Counted from the first letter of the stretch, positions 17,102-26,189 are shown. The stretch: DNA of 64,000 bases from Flavobacteriia bacterium (GCA_015999765.1 JAECQR010000002.1:1-64000), one strand, 5' to 3'. The notes: generated by a model from the letters alone, not told the origin. Translations and numbers: made by a program.

Positions 17102-18142
17102 TTGAAAAGTAAAAAACAAAATGCTGATTTTCTTCACGTTGGTGAATTGCTGGTGGCATGGTACAAAATACACGGCAGGGACTTACCGTTCCGAAATACG
17201 AATGATCCCTATAAGATATGGATCTGCGAAATCATTTTTCAGCAAACAAGAATCGAGCAGGGTTTAAATCATTATAACAGATTTATAGAACGGTTTCCGG
17301 ATGTGAAGACGCTTGCGAATGCTGAAAATGACGAGGTTTTACTGTATTGGAAGGGACTCGGTTATTATTCCAGAGCGCTTAATCTTCATAAAGCAGCTCT
17401 TCAGATTGTGCATGAATTTAATGGAAAATTTCCGGAAGATTATGATGACCTCCTAAGTTTGAAAGGAGTTGGCAAATATACTGCAGCAGCAGTTTCGAGT
17501 ATATGTTTCGGTGCGAAAATTCCGGCGGTTGACGGAAATTTTTACCGGGTGCTCTCTCGGGTTTTTGCTGATGATTTTGATGTTTCAAATTCAAAAGCTT
17601 TTGTATATTTTTCTGAACTGGCCTTGAAAATGATGCCTGAAAACGAAGCCGGAAATTTTAATGAAGCGATGATGGATCTTGGATCAGAAATCTGCAAGCC
17701 CAAGAACCCACAATGCGAAATCTGTCCTTTAAACAAGGATTGTATAGCTTTCAATTTAGGAAAGATTCACCAATTTCCTGTAAAATCTAAAAAAGTAAAA
17801 CCTACAGATCTCGAACTTACTTATTATTACGTGGAATGCGGCGGAAGATTTCTCATTAAAAGGAGAGGTGATGATTTTATCTGGAAAAGACTTTACGAAT
17901 TTCCTGTTGAAGTTCCTGAGGAATTTAAAGCCGAAATTATTCATCACAAAACGGTTTCGCACAAACTTACACACAAAAATCTAACCGTACAGATTTATAA
18001 AATAGCCTTAAACCTGGAAGATAAATTCAAAGATTTTGCCGGAGAAAACGGTTTTACCATTGTAAATATGGAAGAATCTCACCAGAAATCTTTCCCGAAA
18101 CCGCTGGAAAATTATTTAAAATGGATTGAAAGTGAAATTTAA
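17102..18142 (+). CDS. mutY: A/G-specific adenine glycosylase
   Basis: MutY removes adenine mispaired with 8-oxoguanine. The 346-residue protein has the HhH-GPD glycosylase domain with the catalytic region CEIIFQQTRIEQG, the helix-hairpin-helix LKGVGKYTAAAV, the Asp of VDGNFYRVLSR, and a 4Fe-4S loop with spacing C-X6-C-X2-C-X5-C. A C-terminal Nudix-like domain reads the 8-oxoguanine strand. The start is TTG at 17102: no in-frame ATG exists upstream of the conserved domain, and the promoter lies about 25 bases before it. It is followed by gldD; genes that I remember lying between mutY and gldD in Flavobacterium (ssb, gldE) are missing here. Confidence 0.93.
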   Translation: MKSKKQNADFLHVGELLVAWYKIHGRDLPFRNTNDPYKIWICEIIFQQTRIEQGLNHYNRFIERFPDVKTLANAENDEVLLYWKGLGYYSRALNLHKAALQIVHEFNGKFPEDYDDLLSLKGVGKYTAAAVSSICFGAKIPAVDGNFYRVLSRVFADDFDVSNSKAFVYFSELALKMMPENEAGNFNEAMMDLGSEICKPKNPQCEICPLNKDCIAFNLGKIHQFPVKSKKVKPTDLELTYYYVECGGRFLIKRRGDDFIWKRLYEFPVEVPEEFKAEIIHHKTVSHKLTHKNLTVQIYKIALNLEDKFKDFAGENGFTIVNMEESHQKSFPKPLENYLKWIESEI

Positions 18143-18207
18143 ATTTAACATTATCAGTTTTATGGACTCTAACTACAAATCAGTCAATAGTAGTAACTGT
18201 TTGAAAT

Positions 18208-18271
18208 GGATTTAGGAATCTTTTAGAATTAAATGATTGATATGCAAAATAAAAAGAAGATTCCTAAATCC
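18208..18271 (+). terminator. 15-base perfect inverted repeat between mutY and gldD
   Basis: GGATTTAGGAATCTT (18208-18222) and its exact complement AAGATTCCTAAATCC (18257-18271) enclose a 34-base AT-rich loop, followed by TTTTTCTTT. It may be an intrinsic terminator for mutY, although the loop is unusually long. Confidence 0.55.
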
Positions 18272-18359
18272 TTTTTCTTTGAAAATTTCTTCCCGTTCAT
18301 CTTTGGTTATTTCATCATTTCGATGCTAAATCGCCCGCTAAAATCTCAAATCAAATTTG

Positions 18360-18367
18360 TACTTTTG
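18360..18367 (+). promoter_or_regulatory. Promoter -7 box for gldD
   Basis: TACTTTTG fits TAnnTTTG and ends only 4 bases before the gldD ATG, implying a leaderless or nearly leaderless mRNA. Confidence 0.5.
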
Positions 18368-18371
18368 CGCA

Positions 18372-18926
18372 ATGTTTAAAAAACTCATTTTCACATTTTT
18401 AGGATTTGTTTTGTTTTCGTGTGCCGAAGAGGCGCAGCCGAAACCTTCCGGTGAACTTCGGTTAGAATATCCGCTGGCAAAATATCAGAAATACAGTTCG
18501 CCCTGCGGTTTCAGCTTCGAATACTCAGATTTTGCTAAAATTGTAAATGCAAAAAACAACTGCTGGTATTATATTGAATATCCGCAAATGAAGGCGAAAG
18601 TCTTTCTTACGTATTTCCCCGTTAAAAATGATTTCAACCTTCATGTGAAAGAGTCGGAGAAAATGGTTTATGAACATACAATTAAAGCAAGCAGTATCGA
18701 TACAAAATCATTTACTTATCCGGAACGGAACGTTTTCGGAAATTTCTATGAACTTAACGGTCCCACTGCTTCTAATCTGCAGTTTTTTGTTACAGATTCC
18801 ACCAGACATTACGTAACTGCAAACCTCTATTTCAACTCCAGACCGAAGCCCGATTCTCTGGCGCCGGCTGTTGCTTATATCAAGAAAGATTTACAGCATT
18901 TAATCGATACATTTGAATGGAAATAA
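18372..18926 (+). CDS. gldD: Gliding motility lipoprotein GldD
   Basis: GldD is a lipoprotein needed for gliding and type IX secretion in Flavobacterium; its exact job is unknown. The 184-residue product has a lipobox ending FLGFVLFSC, then the family start PKPSGELRLEYPLAKYQKY, a CGFSFEY segment, NNCWYYIEYPQMKAKVFLTY and the C-terminal YFNSRPKPDSLAPAVAYIKKDL. The start at 18372 is chosen because an upstream in-frame ATG falls before or within the -7 box. gldK-N lie 32 kb downstream and porZ 21 kb downstream, as is usual for these scattered T9SS genes. Confidence 0.93.
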   Translation: MFKKLIFTFLGFVLFSCAEEAQPKPSGELRLEYPLAKYQKYSSPCGFSFEYSDFAKIVNAKNNCWYYIEYPQMKAKVFLTYFPVKNDFNLHVKESEKMVYEHTIKASSIDTKSFTYPERNVFGNFYELNGPTASNLQFFVTDSTRHYVTANLYFNSRPKPDSLAPAVAYIKKDLQHLIDTFEWK

Positions 18927-18966
18927 TTTTTCCGTCAATTTAATTAAAACTTAAAAACAAATATAA

Positions 18967-19887
18967 ATGAAACTATTAGTCGTTGGTTCTGTCGCTTTTG
19001 ACGCTATTGAAACTCCTTTCGGAAAAACAGATAAAATTTTGGGCGGTGCGGCAACCTATATCGGGGTTGCTTCTTCGATTCTTAATGTTGAATCGGGAAT
19101 CGTTTCCGTAATTGGTGGCGATTTTCCGCAGTCAGATCTTGATATGCTTACCTCCAGAGGGGTAAATGTTGAAGGAATTGAAATCATTAAAGAAGGAAAA
19201 ACTTTTTTCTGGAGCGGCAAATATCACAACGACTTAAACTCACGAGATACGTTGGTAACCGAAGTAAATGTTTTGGAAAACTTCGACCCGAAAATTCCTG
19301 AATCAATGCAGGATTCCGAAATTTTATTGTTAGGGAACCTACATCCGGGTGTTCAGCTTTCTGTACTGGAAAAAATGCATAACCGCCCGAAACTTGTGAT
19401 TTTAGATACCATGAATTTCTGGATGGATTCTGCTTGGGATACTTTGATGCTGATGATTGCAAAAACTGATGTAATCACCATTAACGATGAAGAAGCAAGA
19501 CAGCTTTCCGGAGAATATTCTTTGGTAAAAGCTGCCAAAAAAATCCATGAAATGGGACCTGAGTTCGTTATCATCAAGAAAGGTGAACACGGCGCGTTAC
19601 TTTTCCACAACGGGAAAATTTTTGCCATTCCTGCGCTGCCGCTTGAGGAAGTTTTCGATCCAACCGGAGCTGGAGATACTTTCGCGGGAGGTTTTGCGGC
19701 TTATCTTGCGAAAAAAGAAGATTTCAGTTTCGAAACCATGAAGTCAGCGTTGATTGTAGGTTCTGCAATGGCGTCATTCACCGTAGAAAAATTCGGAACC
19801 GAAAGATTACAGGAAGTTACAGAGAGCGAAATGATCGCAAGAATCAAGAGCTTCAAAGATTTAACCACTTTCGAGGTTGAAGTTTAG
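18967..19887 (+). CDS. PfkB family carbohydrate kinase
   Basis: This 306-residue sugar or nucleoside kinase of the PfkB (ribokinase) family phosphorylates an unknown small substrate using ATP in the cytosol. Seen: the N-terminal GSVAFDAI, GGAATYIGVAS (26-36), and the C-terminal signature DPTGAGDTFAGGF with catalytic Asp237 and the anion-hole glycines. Length is normal. It follows gldD by 40 bases and could be cotranscribed. Candidates are adenosine, ribose or fructose-like sugars; the sequence does not decide. Confidence 0.88.
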   Translation: MKLLVVGSVAFDAIETPFGKTDKILGGAATYIGVASSILNVESGIVSVIGGDFPQSDLDMLTSRGVNVEGIEIIKEGKTFFWSGKYHNDLNSRDTLVTEVNVLENFDPKIPESMQDSEILLLGNLHPGVQLSVLEKMHNRPKLVILDTMNFWMDSAWDTLMLMIAKTDVITINDEEARQLSGEYSLVKAAKKIHEMGPEFVIIKKGEHGALLFHNGKIFAIPALPLEEVFDPTGAGDTFAGGFAAYLAKKEDFSFETMKSALIVGSAMASFTVEKFGTERLQEVTESEMIARIKSFKDLTTFEVEV

Positions 19888-19947
19888 AATTCTGAACCAT
19901 TTACTAATCACACCCATGTCATTTTCAAATTAAAAGAACATTTAAGT

Positions 19948-21777
19948 ATGAAGAAAATATTTGCTTTCGTTATGTTGGCAGGCCTTGGCAGCACAATGTC
20001 TGCCCAATACATGATTATCGGAAAAGACAGCATTTCATTAGCCGATTTCAAAAAAGAATACCAGTACGGTTTACAGAATACCGGGATTGAAAAAACCCTG
20101 AGTGCAACTGAGGATTTTATTCTTCTCCAGCAGTTTGCAGCCGATAAAAAAGCCGATACTGCAGCCTCGTTCCGTGAAAGAATGATGGAAAAAGAAGCAG
20201 ATTTGCGCGAGCAGTATTTTTTTCCGAAACAGGTTCTGGATCCGGTGTTGAATGACTACGTAAAAGATAATCAGACCGAAAAGCAGGTTCAGATTTTCAT
20301 GGTTCCAAAGACCGAAGGCGACACCAATAATTACCAGCAGATTTACAACGATGTGAAAGCAGGTAAAATGACAATGGATGACGCCATTACTAAATATACG
20401 AAAGGAGCCCCAAAACCGCTCTTCATTAAACCGGGAAGTGTTGACAGTGATTTGTATACCCAGCTGAAATCCTTACCCAATAATTCTTATACAAAACTGC
20501 AGGATTCGCCTGGATATATTGCTTTTGCTAAAGTTCTCAATTCCCGACCAAGTCTGGGTTATATGATTTTCGGGACCATTTCTTTTCCTAAAGATGCGAA
20601 TTCCGAAACCGTTAAAAATAAAATTTACACCGATCTGAAAGCTGGCAAAAGTTTTCAGGAAGTAGCAAAATTGTATGGAGCGAATGAGCATGAAAAGGAT
20701 AATGGTGGAGTAGTAATGGGTTCGCCGACACTGCCTGACGAAGTTTATGAACTTTTCAAAGGTAAAAAAGCGGGCTATTATTCGCCGGAACCTTTACTGT
20801 TCGGGGAGAATTATTTTGTTTTCAATATTTATAATGTTGAGCCTTATGTGCTTACCGACAAAAACAGAGATTTTTTCCTGCGTGATATGAACGGGTCGCT
20901 TTATAATGAAAACCTGCAGGACAAAATGCTGGCTTATCTGAAATCTGACCCTACCTATAAAGAATTTCCGGCATTTCAGAATGCAAAAAAATCTTACCAG
21001 GCCTTCAGTGCAGCAAAAGATGATACCGTTCTTTATCAGTACAAAAAAGACAAAACTACAGTTGGCGACCTCAGGAAACTAATCGGAGACAAAAAGGCTG
21101 AAGCCGAGAAACTCACTCCGGCTTTATGGAGCGATGCACTTTCCGGTGTAAATGCACAGGATTTAATGAGATTTTACGCTGCCGATTTTACCAACCAGAA
21201 AGATATTAAGAAAGCGCTTAACGAATTTAAAAGAGGACTTTACTCCGATTACATATTCTCCAAATTTCTTAATGAAGAAGTTGTCAAACATCCGGAATGG
21301 CTTACCGATTATTACAACAGAAACAAATCGAAATACATGTGGGGAAACCGTGCTGATGGACGTGTAGCGATCATTGCTGATGACAAACTCACCAAAGAAA
21401 TCGAAAAAGACATTAAAAATCCTAAAAACTGGGAAACCCTGAAAGCAAAATATTACGGAAAACTGAACGATAAAAAACAGATTCTCGTCAACTTCGAAAA
21501 AGGTGAAATGTCTGAAGATGCCGATGTTTTCACCAAGTACAAAGTTCCTTTCAAAACCGGAGTTCACCAGACCAAAATGGAAGAAAGAACTTTGGTGATT
21601 GCGATCGATAAAATTTTACCGCCAACACAAATGACTCAGGCTGAAGCTGCCGAACTTTTGAAAGATGCCGTAAACGAAGAAAGACTCAAAGCCATCATCG
21701 CGGAGCAGAAAGCAAAAACCAATATCGTGATTCAGCCCGAATTCAGAAAGGATTTGGAAAAGAACTTTAAGAAATAA
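19948..21777 (+). CDS. Peptidylprolyl isomerase (parvulin/PpiD-like), exported
   Basis: This 609-residue periplasmic folding helper starts with a signal peptide (cleavage after TMSAQ). Long helical chaperone segments surround a parvulin (PPIC-type) domain at about 205-300, with the motif FGTISFP, SFQEVAKLYG and DNGGVVMGSP. The C-terminal half is Lys/Glu-rich and helical. It is directly upstream of a SurA-like gene on the same strand, so the two form an outer-membrane-protein folding pair. The gene is longer than SurA (about 430), closer to PpiD in size but without a membrane anchor apart from the signal. Confidence 0.85.
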   Translation: MKKIFAFVMLAGLGSTMSAQYMIIGKDSISLADFKKEYQYGLQNTGIEKTLSATEDFILLQQFAADKKADTAASFRERMMEKEADLREQYFFPKQVLDPVLNDYVKDNQTEKQVQIFMVPKTEGDTNNYQQIYNDVKAGKMTMDDAITKYTKGAPKPLFIKPGSVDSDLYTQLKSLPNNSYTKLQDSPGYIAFAKVLNSRPSLGYMIFGTISFPKDANSETVKNKIYTDLKAGKSFQEVAKLYGANEHEKDNGGVVMGSPTLPDEVYELFKGKKAGYYSPEPLLFGENYFVFNIYNVEPYVLTDKNRDFFLRDMNGSLYNENLQDKMLAYLKSDPTYKEFPAFQNAKKSYQAFSAAKDDTVLYQYKKDKTTVGDLRKLIGDKKAEAEKLTPALWSDALSGVNAQDLMRFYAADFTNQKDIKKALNEFKRGLYSDYIFSKFLNEEVVKHPEWLTDYYNRNKSKYMWGNRADGRVAIIADDKLTKEIEKDIKNPKNWETLKAKYYGKLNDKKQILVNFEKGEMSEDADVFTKYKVPFKTGVHQTKMEERTLVIAIDKILPPTQMTQAEAAELLKDAVNEERLKAIIAEQKAKTNIVIQPEFRKDLEKNFKK

Positions 21778-21814
21778 TTATAATAAAATATGCAGGTTAT
21801 TTCGTTTAGAATGA

Positions 21815-21822
21815 TAATTTTG
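21815..21822 (+). promoter_or_regulatory. Promoter -7 box for the surA-like gene
   Basis: TAATTTTG matches TAnnTTTG 15 bases before the ATG at 21837; no clear -33 TTG is at the right distance. Confidence 0.45.
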
Positions 21823-21836
21823 CACATCGTTAAAAA

Positions 21837-23210
21837 ATGGATATGAACAAGAACATAAAATTTGCACTCCTTTTTTCATTTATTTTCGCCTTTTTCGGGG
21901 TTAAAATGAATGCACAGCTTAAGACCGGAGATTTGGTCGACGGTATTGCAGTGGTGGTAGGAGATGAAATTATTTTGGAATCAGATATTGAGGAGCAGGC
22001 AAACTATGCACAGCAGCAGGGCGCCACGGTAGCCGATAAATGCGAATTTGTTGAAAGCATCATCAACAATAAACTTTTGATTTACGAAGCGAAAAGAGAT
22101 ACCCTGATCGAAAACCGTTCTGCGGCAATTAAAGAAAACGCAGCGCAGAAATACTCCCAGATTCTTGGTCAGTTTCCCGACGAAAAAACAATGCTTTCTA
22201 CTTACAAGTTCCGTACGTCTTATGAAATGAGAAACGCCATCGAGAAGATTGATGCTGATAATTATTACGGACAGATGAAATTCGGAAGAATTACCGAAAA
22301 AGCCGACGTAACTCCAAACGAAGTAACCGATTTTTTCAACACTTACAGATATCAGCTTCCAGAGGTAAAAGACGAGGTAAGCCTTTCCCAGATCACCATG
22401 TATCCGAAACTGACAGATGCGCACAAAGACGAAATCATTGCACGCCTCAACAAAATCAAGCAGGATATTCTGGGCGGCGAATCTTTCGAAAGCCAGGCAA
22501 GGATTTATTCCGAAGATCCGGGATCTGCTGCCAACGGAGGTTTATACAAAAATGTTGCAAAAGGAAAAATGGTAAAACCATTCGAAGCCGCAGCACTCAA
22601 CCTTCAGGAAGGCGAGCTTTCCGAACCTGTAGAATCCGAATTCGGCTATCACCTGATCCAGCTTGTGAAAAAGAGCGGGAAAATGTACGATGCCCGTCAC
22701 ATCCTTCTTAAGGCAGAACCTAATGCCGACGAAATTGCCTCGGCAAAAAAGGAACTCGACAGTATCCGGACTTTGATTCTCGAAGGTAAACTCACTTTTA
22801 AAGAAGCAGCGTACCGTTTTTCGGATGATAAAAGAACAAAATTCAATGCCGGAATCATCACTTCAGAAGACGGATCCGACAAAATGGAAAAACTCAATCT
22901 TCCCCCGACCATTTCTTACCAGATTGCAGGTCACAACAAAGGCGATATTACCGACGTTTTCCAGGATACCATCGCTCAGGACAGAAAAGTGGTAACCATC
23001 ATCAAAATCGACGACGTAATTGCGGCGCACCAACTCGATATCGCGACAGATTACGACAGAATCAAGCAGATGGCGCTCAACAAAAAGAAAAACGAAATGG
23101 TGGAAAAATGGGTGAAAGAAAAATTACCCAATGTATTTATCTCCATCAACAACCGTTACAAAGACTGTACTTTCAAAACCGACTGGCGCAAAAATACCGA
23201 CGGAAAATAA
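21837..23210 (+). CDS. Peptidylprolyl isomerase SurA-like, exported
   Basis: This 457-residue periplasmic chaperone has a signal peptide ending KMNAQ, a SurA-type N-terminal domain (VDGIAVVVGDEIILESDIE at 28-46, split here as a known signature), and two parvulin domains at roughly 175-275 and 280-385. Each carries the typical F...A...S.DPGSAANGG or F.EAAYRFSDD motifs. It should escort outer-membrane beta-barrel and T9SS proteins. Two close in-frame starts exist (21837 and 21843); the first is given. It ends in a strong terminator. Together with the preceding gene it makes a two-gene chaperone unit. Confidence 0.88.
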   Translation: MDMNKNIKFALLFSFIFAFFGVKMNAQLKTGDLVDGIAVVVGDEIILESDIEEQANYAQQQGATVADKCEFVESIINNKLLIYEAKRDTLIENRSAAIKENAAQKYSQILGQFPDEKTMLSTYKFRTSYEMRNAIEKIDADNYYGQMKFGRITEKADVTPNEVTDFFNTYRYQLPEVKDEVSLSQITMYPKLTDAHKDEIIARLNKIKQDILGGESFESQARIYSEDPGSAANGGLYKNVAKGKMVKPFEAAALNLQEGELSEPVESEFGYHLIQLVKKSGKMYDARHILLKAEPNADEIASAKKELDSIRTLILEGKLTFKEAAYRFSDDKRTKFNAGIITSEDGSDKMEKLNLPPTISYQIAGHNKGDITDVFQDTIAQDRKVVTIIKIDDVIAAHQLDIATDYDRIKQMALNKKKNEMVEKWVKEKLPNVFISINNRYKDCTFKTDWRKNTDGK

Positions 23211-23215
23211 AATAT

Positions 23216-23238
23216 AAACTCTGCATTTTGCAGAGTTT
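23216..23238 (+). terminator. Terminator after the surA-like gene
   Basis: Arms AAACTCTGCA (23216-23225) and TGCAGAGTTT (23229-23238) enclose 3 bases and are followed by a T-run. Confidence 0.9.
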
Positions 23239-23239
23239 T

Positions 23240-23481
23240 TTGTTTCAGGAGCACCCCGTTGTTCGCTTCTCCGAAATCTCTACCCGCTGTCCGCTATATC
23301 TTTTCCTTGGCTGGTACTACGCAGAAGAATACCGATGCAAAAACAGGAATGAGTTTCCACCATTCAAATAAGAAATAAAAACACCTCTTACCTCTTACCT
23401 ATTAGTTCTTAGTTCTTACCCCTTACCTTTACTTCGTACATTCTACATTCTACATACTACTTGCATCTTTCACAGCTCTTC
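23240..23481. repeat. Non-coding stretch with a CCCGCT-type element and low-complexity repeats
   Basis: No gene is seen between the surA terminator and the next start. The first part has a CCCGCTGTCCGC word at 23283 that resembles the start of structured repeats elsewhere in this window. From about 23382 to 23460 there is a pyrimidine-rich string of short imperfect repeats: CTTACCT, TTCTTA, and ATTCTAC repeated two or three times each. Confidence 0.5.
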
Positions 23482-23530
23482 CTTATTTTTACGCATGAGC
23501 AATTTTATCCATTTCGGGATCGCCGAAAAA

Positions 23531-24478
23531 ATGTACCGCGAGGAGCAAAACAGAATCACAGAATTATTTCAAATCAAATATCCCATCATTCAGGGAGGCA
23601 TGATCTGGCATTCCGGCTGGCGTCTGGCTTCTGCGGTGTCCAATTCCGGCGGTTTGGGACTTATCGGTTCCGCAAGTATGTATCCGGACATTCTGCGCGA
23701 AAACATCCGCAAATGCAAAGCCGCGACTGATAAACCTTTCGGCGTAAATATCGCCTTGCTTTACCCGAATCTCGACGAAATTATTCAGATTGTTCTCGAA
23801 GAAGGAGTGAAGATCGTTTTCACTTCCGCCGGAAATCCCAAAACCTACACCGAAACCCTCCAGAAAGAAGGCTTGAAAGTGGCTCACGTGGTTTCTTCAA
23901 CCAAATTTGCAATGAAATGCGAAGATGCCGGCGTTGATGCCATCGTTGCCGAAGGTTTCGAAGCGGGCGGCCACAACGGAAGAGACGAAACCACCACAAT
24001 GGTTCTCATTCCCAATGTAAAAAAGCATATTTCCAAACCCCTAATCGCAGCGGGCGGAATTGCGCTCGGTTCTCAAATGAAAGCCGCCATGATTCTGGGT
24101 GCCGATGGTGTTCAGATCGGTTCCCGGTTTGCCGCAACAGTAGAGGCAAGTTCTCACGAAAACTTTAAGAATAAAGTCATTTCCCTTACCGAAGGAGATA
24201 CCCAGCTCACTTTAAAAGAACTTGCACCGGTGCGTTTGGTGAAGAACAAATTCTTCTATGACCTCGAAAGACTTTACGAAACCGGAAGAGATGCCGAAGC
24301 ACTGAAAGAAACTTTGGGCCGTGCACGTGCGAAACGCGGCATGTTCGAAGGTGATCTCGAAGAAGGCGAACTCGAAATAGGGCAGGTGTCTGCTTTGATT
24401 GAAGAAATCCTGCCTGTCGAAACTGTTTTCCAGAACTTGCTGAAAGAATTTAAACAGGCAGGTTTCACAGATTTTTAG
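23531..24478 (+). CDS. Nitronate monooxygenase / NAD(P)H-dependent flavin oxidoreductase family protein
   Basis: This FMN-binding TIM-barrel enzyme of about 315 residues belongs to the NMO/2-nitropropane dioxygenase family, which also includes FabK-type enoyl-ACP reductases. Seen: the N-terminal KYPIIQGGMIWHSG, SNSGGLGLIGSAS, the central GFEAGGHNGRDE (FMN phosphate/active-site His region), IAAGGIALGSQMKAA and LGADGVQIGSRFAAT. The start at 23531 (MYREEQNRITELF) fits the family; an ATG at 23495 is an alternative, but a promoter-like TATTTTTA ends just before it. It converges with fhs. A FabK role is possible since the family is hard to split by eye. Confidence 0.87.
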   Translation: MYREEQNRITELFQIKYPIIQGGMIWHSGWRLASAVSNSGGLGLIGSASMYPDILRENIRKCKAATDKPFGVNIALLYPNLDEIIQIVLEEGVKIVFTSAGNPKTYTETLQKEGLKVAHVVSSTKFAMKCEDAGVDAIVAEGFEAGGHNGRDETTTMVLIPNVKKHISKPLIAAGGIALGSQMKAAMILGADGVQIGSRFAATVEASSHENFKNKVISLTEGDTQLTLKELAPVRLVKNKFFYDLERLYETGRDAEALKETLGRARAKRGMFEGDLEEGELEIGQVSALIEEILPVETVFQNLLKEFKQAGFTDF

Positions 24479-24481
24479 GCA

Positions 24482-26161
24482 TTAACTTAATCCTGTAATA
24501 ACGCCGTTTTTATCGATCGACATTCCTTCCGCTGCCGGAATTCCCGGTAAGCCCGGCATTCTCATCATATCACCCAGAATCGGAATAATAAATCCTGCAC
24601 CTGCAGCAAATTCGAATTCCCTTACCGTGATTTTAAAGTTGGTAGGGCGGCCGATTTTAGTTTCATCGTCCGTTAAGGATTTCTGCGTTTTTGCCATACA
24701 GACCGGCAGTTTGTCCAGACCTAAATCATAAATCGTTTTCAGTTGGTTTTTTGCCTTCTGCGAATACACAACGTTGTCGGCACCGTACACTTCGCGCGCA
24801 ACGGTTTCAATTTTATGCTCAACCGATTCAGTTACCTTATACAGCGGCTGGAAATCGTTTCCGCATTCGAAAGCGCAGCGCGCAACTTCGGTCGCCAGCT
24901 CTGTCATTCCGTTTCCGCCGTGTACAAATTCATCGGCGATAATGGCTTTTACGCCTAATTTTTCGCATTCATCTTTGACAAACTGTATTTCCTCCTCGGC
25001 ATCATTCGCGAAATGGTTGATGGCTACAATCGGTCTTAATCCGAATTTAAAGGCATTTTCAATATGCTTTTTCAGGTTATCGATTCCGTTCTTCACGAAC
25101 TGAAGGTTTGGTTTGTCGAATTCTCCTTTCTTCGTTGCGCCGCCATGATAACGGAGCGCCCTGATCGTAGCCACAAGAACGAAAGCATCAGGCTTCAGTT
25201 TTCCGTAATGACATTTGATGTGGAAGAATTTTTCCGCACCCAGATCCGCCCCGAAACCTGCTTCGGTTACCACAAAGTCCGCCAGCGAAAGTCCGGTTTT
25301 GGTCGCAATAATCGTATTGGTTCCCTGCGCGATATTCGCAAACGGGCCGCCGTGAAGAATCGCCGGATTGCCTTCCAGAGTCTGTACCAAATTCGGTTTT
25401 ATCGCATCTCTCAGCAGAATCGCCATCGCGCCTTCTGCTTTCAGATCACGGGCATAAATAGGTTTTTTATCGAAAGTATAACCCACGAAAATATTACCCA
25501 GTCTTTCTCTCAAATCCTCGAAATCTTTCGAAAGACACAGGATCGCCATCACTTCAGAAGCAGGCGTAATGTTGAAGCCTTCTTCCCGCGCAATGCCGTT
25601 GTTGGCTCCGCCCAAACCGATTACGATCTGTCTCAGACTTCGGTCGTTCATATCCATCACGCGTTTCCAGGTGATGGTTCTGGGGTCGATGTTCAGACTG
25701 TATTTTTTGTTCTGTAAATTGTTGTCGATAAGGGCTGAAAGCAGGTTGTTCGCTTTCTCGATCGCCGCGAAATCTCCTGTGAAATGTAAATTAATATCCA
25801 CCATGGGGATCACCTGCGCATATCCGCCGCCCGCTGCTCCGCCTTTAATCCCGAAAACCGGTCCCAAACTGGGCTCGCGCAGAACAGCGATGGTTTTCTT
25901 CCCGATTTTATTCAGGCCGTCACACAGACCTACCGAAACAGTCGTTTTTCCTTCGCCCGCCGGAGTAGGGTTGATGGCGGTAACCAAAACAAGTTTCGCC
26001 TTCTTAATCTTTTCTTCGTCGATGTAGGATAAAGGGATTTTCGCTTTGTATTTTCCGTAATATTCCAGATCATCATGGTCAATGCCAATTTTGTCTGCGA
26101 TATGTTTGATGTGCTGAATGGGCGCCGAAGTTGCGATCTCTAAGTCAGTGGGGAAATTCAT
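24482..26161 (-). CDS. fhs: Formate--tetrahydrofolate ligase
   Basis: This 559-residue enzyme makes 10-formyl-tetrahydrofolate from formate, THF and ATP, feeding one-carbon metabolism. Seen: the ATP-binding loop TPAGEGKTT (66-74), the signature VREPSLGPVFGIKGGAAGGG-type region near 95-112, EAGFGADLGAEKF and the C-terminal GDMMRMPGLPGIPAAE. Length is right for the monomer of the homotetramer. It has a consensus -7 box 20 bases before the start. Codon use is more GC-rich in third positions than in many neighbours, and long open frames on the opposite strand are side effects of that. Confidence 0.96.
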   Translation of the reverse strand: MNFPTDLEIATSAPIQHIKHIADKIGIDHDDLEYYGKYKAKIPLSYIDEEKIKKAKLVLVTAINPTPAGEGKTTVSVGLCDGLNKIGKKTIAVLREPSLGPVFGIKGGAAGGGYAQVIPMVDINLHFTGDFAAIEKANNLLSALIDNNLQNKKYSLNIDPRTITWKRVMDMNDRSLRQIVIGLGGANNGIAREEGFNITPASEVMAILCLSKDFEDLRERLGNIFVGYTFDKKPIYARDLKAEGAMAILLRDAIKPNLVQTLEGNPAILHGGPFANIAQGTNTIIATKTGLSLADFVVTEAGFGADLGAEKFFHIKCHYGKLKPDAFVLVATIRALRYHGGATKKGEFDKPNLQFVKNGIDNLKKHIENAFKFGLRPIVAINHFANDAEEEIQFVKDECEKLGVKAIIADEFVHGGNGMTELATEVARCAFECGNDFQPLYKVTESVEHKIETVAREVYGADNVVYSQKAKNQLKTIYDLGLDKLPVCMAKTQKSLTDDETKIGRPTNFKITVREFEFAAGAGFIIPILGDMMRMPGLPGIPAAEGMSIDKNGVITGLS

Positions 26162-26181
26162 TTTTACTTAATTTAGGTACT

Positions 26182-26189
26182 CAAAATTA
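26182..26189 (-). promoter_or_regulatory. Promoter -7 box for fhs
   Basis: The minus strand reads TAATTTTG, an exact -7 match, about 20 bases before the fhs ATG. Confidence 0.5.

Noticed and set aside
18161-18211. 17-codon frame starting ATG at 18161
   Set aside because: Too short, no conservation known to me and no promoter.
25064-26027. Long plus-strand open frames opposite fhs
   Set aside because: They are antisense shadows of a strongly conserved gene and have no recognisable protein pattern.
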